This document shows, one piece after another, positions 59,238 through 64,000 of a stretch of DNA of 64,000 nt (within the stretch, counting starts at the first letter, position 1; each line of letters begins with the position of its first letter). Source of the DNA: Clostridia bacterium. GTDB lineage: Bacteria; Bacillota; Clostridia; Christensenellales; Borkfalkiaceae. The notes below the pieces were generated by a model, which had not been told where the DNA came from, did not search any database, and was given only the letters and a program-made list of their open reading frames with translations. The position numbers were made by a program, and so were the translations under genes. The stretch lies in assembly GCA_014804995.1 (NCBI GenBank), contig JAAUYS010000197.1, positions 1 through 64,000 of the forward strand, given 5' to 3'.

Positions 59238-60203
59238 ATGAAACAACTTAAAGGCATTGCACTTGGAACCTTCCCATTCGCTAATGTATTCGGAAAAATC
59301 GATGAACATACGGCTTCGCAGATTTTACGTCAATACATTGAGTATGGCGGTGAATTCATTCATGTTTCACTCGTCTATAACAACGGCGCAGTGGAAGAGC
59401 TCCTCGGGAAGGAATTGAAGAAGTATCCCCGAGATTCCTATAAGATCATGGCTTGTTGCGGATGGTCGATGAACAACGGAGTTACTAAATTAAGTGGTAA
59501 GAAAGAAGATGTGGAGGCTTGCTGCAACGGAGCCTTGCAAAGATTGGGATTGGATCATTTGGATGTTTTGATGTCTCATGCTCCTGATTCGCAGACGCCA
59601 TTCGAGGAAACGATTGACGCGATGGACCGCCTTAAAAGGGCGGGCAAATGCTCAGAATTGTGTGTATCAAATGTCTCGCTGGAAATGCTCAAGCGATATA
59701 ATTATAGCGGCGCGGTTAACTATATCCAAAACAGATTTAGCTTATTAAATCAGTCGCTGAGCAAGGAGCTTATCGACTATTGCACGGGAAATGATATAAA
59801 AATAACGACGTATCAAACTGTAGAAAGGGGATTATTGTCAGACCGTGTAATTAAAGGATTAGATTTCACGGCCACTGATTTGCGCGCTAAAAAGCCCGAG
59901 TTTGCTGAATCGATTCAATCTGAAATCGGAAAATGGATCAGCAAGGAAATTAAACCCATAGCCAACGACGAGGGTGTTCCCGTCTTGTCGCTTGTTTTGA
60001 GATGGACGTTGCAAAATCAACCTATTAATGCTATATTGTGCGGTATCTCTAAACCCGCGTATTTCTCAGATTATCTTTCTGTTGCAAAGGATATGCTTTC
60101 TACAGAAACAATTGCAAGAATTAATCAGGCTTACGATAAATTCTCGTCTTATATAGAGGAGAAATACCAGAAGAGTATTCGTGCCTTCATGGGTTTAGCT
60201 TAA
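59238..60203 (+). CDS. aldo/keto reductase-family protein with altered active site
   Basis: The 321-residue protein has the AKR barrel layout, with VYNNGAVEELLGKELKK aligning to the VYGxGxSExLLG region and LDHLDVLMSHAPD to the conserved histidine. Of the catalytic Asp-Tyr-Lys-His set, Tyr and His are present. The Asp position reads FIHVS instead of FIDTA, and the Lys position reads MACCGW instead of IATKVG. Classical NADPH reduction is therefore doubtful. It is inside a nucleotide-sugar cluster, so a sugar substrate is likely. AGAGGTG precedes ATG. Confidence 0.85.
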   Translation: MKQLKGIALGTFPFANVFGKIDEHTASQILRQYIEYGGEFIHVSLVYNNGAVEELLGKELKKYPRDSYKIMACCGWSMNNGVTKLSGKKEDVEACCNGALQRLGLDHLDVLMSHAPDSQTPFEETIDAMDRLKRAGKCSELCVSNVSLEMLKRYNYSGAVNYIQNRFSLLNQSLSKELIDYCTGNDIKITTYQTVERGLLSDRVIKGLDFTATDLRAKKPEFAESIQSEIGKWISKEIKPIANDEGVPVLSLVLRWTLQNQPINAILCGISKPAYFSDYLSVAKDMLSTETIARINQAYDKFSSYIEEKYQKSIRAFMGLA

Positions 60204-60235
60204 ATCTGTGGACGTGTCTAAAGAAGAGGACAAAC

Positions 60236-61531
60236 ATGCAAAAGAAAATTTTGATTATCGGCGTTGGTCCGGTTGGATTGTCTACGGCGATTGGTTTTGC
60301 GCACGCAGGACATGAGCTTATATGCTATGATATCGATAAAGAACGTATCGATGCATTGAAAAATGGAATCGCTCCTTTTTACGAGAGGGATTTACAATAT
60401 ACTTTAAGTATGCACGCAGATAAAATCCTTTTTACTGATAACTTAAAGGAGGCTTTTCAAGATTCGAATATTTTCTTTATATGCGTTGGAACACCGATTG
60501 GACACAATAATAGTGTAGACATGACTGCCATTTGGAACTCGATTGACATTATTGCAAAAAATGTAAAACATGATTCAACGATTGTTATTAAGTCTACAGT
60601 GCCAATTGGAACCAACAAAAAGGTTGTCCATTACATAGATAAATTGGGTCTCAAATACAAGATAGGTGTTGTCTCTAATCCTGAATTTTTGGCGCAAGGC
60701 ACATCGATACAGGACACCATTAAGGCGACGCGAATCGTTATAGGTTGCAATACGCCACAGCTACGTGAGCTTATGCTGAACATTTACGATAAATTCAGTG
60801 GAGAGAAAATCGTTACCACACCTGAAAGCGCTGAGCTTATAAAATATGAATCAAATTGCTATTTGGCAATGCGTGTATCATTTGTGAATGACCTTGCACA
60901 TGTTTGCGATTTGGTTGGGGCAGATGTAACGTCCGTTTTGAAAGGTGTTACATTAGACCCGCGTATCGGTACGCGTTATTTTGAGCCCGGTTTGGGGTAT
61001 GGCGGTTCATGCTTCCCGAAGGATACGATTTGCTTCCATAATCAAATTCAAAGCGAATACGGTTATGAACAGGAACTTATTGAGGCGACCATCGATATAA
61101 ACAGTAGACATGTGCTGCGCTTGTGCAGAAAAATGATGGACAATTGTGGTGGCAGCATCATGAATAAGAAGGTCAGTGTTTTGGGAATGTCGTTCAAAAA
61201 AGACACGGATGATGTGAGGAACTCGCTAGCTGTCAATATTGTTTCATATCTCATTTCCAACGGTGCAATTGTTTCTGTATGGGATCTCAAGGCAATGGAA
61301 AATGCAAAAAAGATATTCCAAGACAGTGTAATTTATGCCAATTCGCTTGATGAGGCCATTGCTGCAAGTGATATTATCTTTATTGCGACAGATTGGAATG
61401 AAATTGTGGATGGTCCACTCGATCGGTTTTGTAATAAAAGCGTGTATGACGGCAGAAACTGCTTTTTAAATCGAAAGGAAGAAATTACTTTCAATTACTA
61501 CTATGTTGGTGGCACAATCAGTGAAAAATAA
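60236..61531 (+). CDS. nucleotide-sugar dehydrogenase (UDP-glucose/UDP-ManNAc dehydrogenase family)
   Basis: The 431-residue protein has an N-terminal Rossmann motif (IIGVGPVGLSTAIGFA), KSTVPIGTNKKV, SNPEFLAQGTSI, and the catalytic cysteine in GYGGSCFPKDT. It also has the C-terminal VLGMSFKKDTDDVRNSLAV domain. It oxidises C6 of a UDP-sugar to the uronic acid. With the 2-epimerase next door, UDP-ManNAc to UDP-ManNAcA is a reasonable guess, but UDP-glucose is possible. It overlaps the next gene. Confidence 0.92.
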   Translation: MQKKILIIGVGPVGLSTAIGFAHAGHELICYDIDKERIDALKNGIAPFYERDLQYTLSMHADKILFTDNLKEAFQDSNIFFICVGTPIGHNNSVDMTAIWNSIDIIAKNVKHDSTIVIKSTVPIGTNKKVVHYIDKLGLKYKIGVVSNPEFLAQGTSIQDTIKATRIVIGCNTPQLRELMLNIYDKFSGEKIVTTPESAELIKYESNCYLAMRVSFVNDLAHVCDLVGADVTSVLKGVTLDPRIGTRYFEPGLGYGGSCFPKDTICFHNQIQSEYGYEQELIEATIDINSRHVLRLCRKMMDNCGGSIMNKKVSVLGMSFKKDTDDVRNSLAVNIVSYLISNGAIVSVWDLKAMENAKKIFQDSVIYANSLDEAIAASDIIFIATDWNEIVDGPLDRFCNKSVYDGRNCFLNRKEEITFNYYYVGGTISEK

Positions 61532-62663
61532 AGATACAAGCAAAAAAATCCGAGTTGTTGTCGTTGGGGGAATAAGAACCCATTATATTAAAATTCACGC
61601 CATTCAAAAAGTATTTTCAAAGTTCTCTGCAGAGCTTCAAGATCGGTTTGAGATAATTTATGTCAATGTAGGGCAACACTATGATTATGCTTTAACTTGC
61701 CACATAGAGACCTTACACGTTCATTTTGATTATACGCTTCAACATGAATCAAAGAATTCGTATGATATTCTATCGACTATTTTCAACCGTTTTGGAGAAT
61801 TAATAGATACCATATCTTTGAACGGAAAAATTGATTATGTTGTAGTAATGGGCGATGTTGCCACTACAGCTGTTGCTGCTATGGTGGCTGTTATAAAATC
61901 AATCAAAGTAGTACACATTGAAGGTGGCGGCCGTGTTGGAAGAGGTAACGGCAACGAAGAATATTACAGAACAATTGCCGACCATTGCTCAACACTCTGT
62001 TTTGCAAGTACCCAAGAATCTAATAAAAATCTTTTGTCAGAAGGGTTGGGGGTACGCTCCTGTTTTTCCGGTGATATCATGTACGACTATGTGAAGGATT
62101 ATTTTCAAAACGAATCTTTCACAGAGTTTGACTATGTTCTCGAAAACGAACACAAAAGCTACCAACTGGGAAGGCCGTATATCTTATCATCTTTGCACCA
62201 TGTCGAAAATATAGATGAGAATTTGTTGCAGAATTTATTTCTCATTTTGAGCGATTCGAAATATGACAGTATTTTTATAGCTCATCCGCGAATTAAAAAG
62301 TTCATTGCAGACAAACGTATTGATACACGCAAGACCCTTGTTGTTGACGCAATTCCATATCAAGAAAATTTGAAGGCGATCAAGAATAGTGTTTTTTGTC
62401 TTACCGATTCTGGCGGAATACAGAGAGAGGCATATTATTTCAATAAGCGTTGCATTGTTTGTAGTGATTTAACTGTTTGGAAAACGATTATTAAAACGGG
62501 AAGCAATATCCAAATTGGCAAAACCCTGGAAGAGTTGAAGCGTGGCATCCAGTGGGCCGAAGAAAATGCAACTGTCGATTATAAGTACAATGGCTGCTTT
62601 GGCGATGGGCAAGCAGTTCAAACGATTTTTAAAACTATTGTAAAACATTATGAAACTGTCTGA
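61503..62663 (+). CDS. UDP-N-acetylglucosamine 2-epimerase family protein
   Basis: The 386-residue protein is of the GT-B-fold epimerase family. IRVVVVGGIRTHYIKIHAI replaces the usual GTRPE N-terminus. VMGDVATTAVAAMVA, VVHIEGGGRVG, ILSSLHHVENID and VFCLTDSGGIQREAYY keep the catalytic acids and histidine. It would convert UDP-GlcNAc to UDP-ManNAc or a related sugar. It overlaps the dehydrogenase by 29 bases from ATG 61503; GTG at 61521 is an alternative start. The sequence is divergent from WecB. Confidence 0.87.
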   Translation: MLVAQSVKNKDTSKKIRVVVVGGIRTHYIKIHAIQKVFSKFSAELQDRFEIIYVNVGQHYDYALTCHIETLHVHFDYTLQHESKNSYDILSTIFNRFGELIDTISLNGKIDYVVVMGDVATTAVAAMVAVIKSIKVVHIEGGGRVGRGNGNEEYYRTIADHCSTLCFASTQESNKNLLSEGLGVRSCFSGDIMYDYVKDYFQNESFTEFDYVLENEHKSYQLGRPYILSSLHHVENIDENLLQNLFLILSDSKYDSIFIAHPRIKKFIADKRIDTRKTLVVDAIPYQENLKAIKNSVFCLTDSGGIQREAYYFNKRCIVCSDLTVWKTIIKTGSNIQIGKTLEELKRGIQWAEENATVDYKYNGCFGDGQAVQTIFKTIVKHYETV

Positions 62664-63534
62664 TTTTATTTGTTGTAATTTAGTGATAGAACAAGATTGC
62701 GAATTTGATGCATTCATGAAGCTTGGCGACCATTTTGATGGTCGCGCCGTGACGTTCGTCGAAAATGAAAAGTACATTGGTCAAGCTCTTGGTAATAAAA
62801 ATGTTGTTGGAGTGATAATATGCAAAGCTTTAGGATCGAAAATAAAAAAAAGCCATTTGGGGATTGCATATTCTTCTTCTCCAAAGGCGTCATTTATTCG
62901 CATGAACAATATGATGACTCGCAATGACAGCATAACAAGAATCGGTATTAATTGTAATATATCAAGTACAGCCAAAATTCATCCTAAGGGGGTTGTAATC
63001 GGCGATAATGTTACGATTGAAGACAATGTAATGATTCACGCCGGTACGGTCATAGGATCTAATAGCTTTGTTGGCAGGTATAGTGATGTTGGCAGTAATT
63101 GCTATGAGAGATGTTTAGATGAAAATGGTAATCATGTAATAGCAACTCATAACGGCGGTGTGCTGATTGGAAACGATGTCATTATTGAACAGGGCGTGGT
63201 GATTGATAGGGCTCTTTTCATTTGGGACAATACTGAAATTGCAGACCAATGTTACATCGGTCGCGATTCTGGTATTGCCCACGGATGCAAAATAAATGAA
63301 GGCGCATATATCTATCCCAGAGCAGTTTTATGCGGTAATGTAACTGTAGGGAGACACAGTAAAATCGGCATTGGCGCAATTGTTTCTAACAGGATTCAGG
63401 TTGGAGAGTACGCGGACATTAAACTGGGTAGCATTGTCACTAAAAATGTTGATAATAACGAAGCCGTGTCTGGTAATTTTGCGATTCCGCATTCCATTTT
63501 GATTGAAGCGATAAAAAAGTTAGTGAAGCGGTAA
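62650..63534 (+). CDS. LpxD/NeuD-like left-handed beta-helix acyltransferase
   Basis: The 294-residue protein has an N-terminal domain of about 95 residues, then repeats such as AKIHPKGVVIGDNVTIEDNVMIHAGTVIGSNSFVG and VLIGNDVIIEQGVVIDRAL, as in UDP-sugar N-acyltransferases. Since a Firmicute lacks lipid A, it probably N- or O-acylates a sugar nucleotide for a capsule or teichoic-like polymer. It overlaps the epimerase gene by 14 bases. It is the last intact gene of the island in this window. Confidence 0.85.
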   Translation: MKLSDFICCNLVIEQDCEFDAFMKLGDHFDGRAVTFVENEKYIGQALGNKNVVGVIICKALGSKIKKSHLGIAYSSSPKASFIRMNNMMTRNDSITRIGINCNISSTAKIHPKGVVIGDNVTIEDNVMIHAGTVIGSNSFVGRYSDVGSNCYERCLDENGNHVIATHNGGVLIGNDVIIEQGVVIDRALFIWDNTEIADQCYIGRDSGIAHGCKINEGAYIYPRAVLCGNVTVGRHSKIGIGAIVSNRIQVGEYADIKLGSIVTKNVDNNEAVSGNFAIPHSILIEAIKKLVKR

Positions 63535-63549
63535 TAAACAAGGGATTAA

Positions 63550-63753
63550 CTGGCTTTAATTTATGGTAGTGGCACATTAAAACAGATTTATGAGTTGATA
63601 AATAAACAAAGCGATATTACTATTGATGAATTGATTAAAACTTCGCACAAGGCGCGAAGAACAGTAGCGCGTGCAATAAGTGAGCTGAAAGAGAAAGGTT
63701 TTATTGAACGTGTCGGCTCAAAGAAAACGGGCTTTTGGAAGATATTAAAATAA
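63550..63753 (+). pseudogene. 5'-truncated winged-helix (AlbA_2/RecG-like regulator) remnant
   Basis: The frame YGSGTLKQIYELINKQSDITIDELIKTSHKARRTVARAISELKEKGFIERVGSKKTGFWKILK is a complete winged-helix domain as found at the C-terminus of ATP-binding AlbA_2-type putative regulators. A stop codon lies just upstream at 63547 and no good start exists, so only the 3' end of a once larger gene remains. Translation from an internal TTG cannot be excluded. Confidence 0.7.
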
Positions 63754-63802
63754 TATAGTGTCAGGCAAATACCTGATACAATAAACAAATTAATAAACGG
63801 TT

Positions 63803-63835
63803 AAAGGAAGTCGGAACTAGCTGACTTCCTTTTTT
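63803..63835 (+). terminator. terminator at the end of the island
   Basis: AAGGAAGTC and GACTTCCTT pair around an 10-base loop, followed by TTTTT. Confidence 0.85.
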
Positions 63836-63894
63836 GTACCCCCAATGTTAAAGTTTGATGAAATTTTTAGTTGTGCGGTTGTATTTTTGCCTAT

Positions 63895-63995
63895 AAGTGT
63901 GCTTGGTTAAGTAGGGGGGGATTTTCTTGAGAAATTTTTGCCTGCGCGTAAATATTTTCGAGAAAAGTGTCCTTGGATAAGTGAAGGGAATTTTA
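63895..63995. repeat. imperfect direct repeat at the window end
   Basis: AAGTGTGCTTGGTTAAGTAG and AAGTGTCCTTGGATAAGTGA are 70 bp apart, each followed by a G run and ATTTT. ATTTTTGCCT also recurs before each copy. No gene is seen between 63836 and the window end. Confidence 0.45.
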
Positions 63996-64000
63996 CGTTA

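Noticed and set aside
63588-63788. 66-residue minus-strand frame
   Set aside because: Antisense to the winged-helix remnant, whose translation is clearly protein-like.

Overview
The window comes from the chromosome of a low-to-middle GC, spore-forming Firmicute of class Clostridia, probably an uncultured gut lineage. The evidence is the mix of sporulation and germination genes (spoIIR, sleB, ypeB, yyaC, ricT), Clostridia-type conserved genes (DUF4250, DUF378, DUF5685), a GTP-type PEP carboxykinase, and Firmicutes synteny around tmk-holB-ricT-trmN6-rsmI. The assignment is inference; no 16S gene is present.

Layout. 1-6 kb: two tRNAs, spoIIR, a BspA-like leucine-rich lipoprotein and the sleB-ypeB germination operon. 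6-17 kb: the chromosome origin neighbourhood, with parB-parA-ftsH on the minus strand, an intergenic region carrying four perfect DnaA boxes and two parS-like sites (probable oriC), then yyaC, rsmG, dnaN, rpmH, rnpA, yidD, yidC and jag. dnaA itself is not in the window. 17-21 kb: a preQ1-I riboswitch controlling queT, PEP carboxykinase, and small conserved genes. 21-32 kb: a mainly plus-strand run of housekeeping genes (greA, lysS, a PLP decarboxylase, tmk, holB, ricT, ferredoxin, trmN6, M42 peptidase, ABC exporter, rsmI). 32.5-39 kb: short palindromic repeats, then a 189-bp segment bounded by perfect 21-bp inverted repeats and containing an outward promoter, just upstream of a 1969-residue repetitive surface protein. 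This has the form of a phase-variable invertible promoter. 39-53 kb: mnmA, tRNA-Arg, uracil uptake and salvage, aminotransferase, thrC, a stand-alone prokaryotic viperin homologue, a lipoprotein with a structured leader, trpS, a DUF5685/J-like/membrane operon and rlmD.

53.5-63.8 kb is an accessory island. It is AT-richer and has different codon use. It begins with an orphan bioW, followed by a membrane/coiled-coil protein, a NACHT NTPase fused to an FGE-fold domain that lacks the catalytic cysteines, and a small Cys-containing protein coupled by TAATG. I read the last three as a candidate STAND-type defence or sensing system. Next come surface-glycan genes (two left-handed beta-helix acyltransferases, an aldo/keto reductase homologue with altered catalytic residues, a nucleotide-sugar dehydrogenase and a UDP-GlcNAc 2-epimerase). 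The island ends with a 5'-truncated winged-helix gene remnant.

The most interesting items are the invertible-promoter candidate, the viperin homologue, the NACHT-FGE cluster next to orphan bioW, the dnaA-less origin region, a tmk gene that seems to start with CTG, and a GraL-like terminator in the greA leader. All calls were made by reading the sequence; no database search was run.
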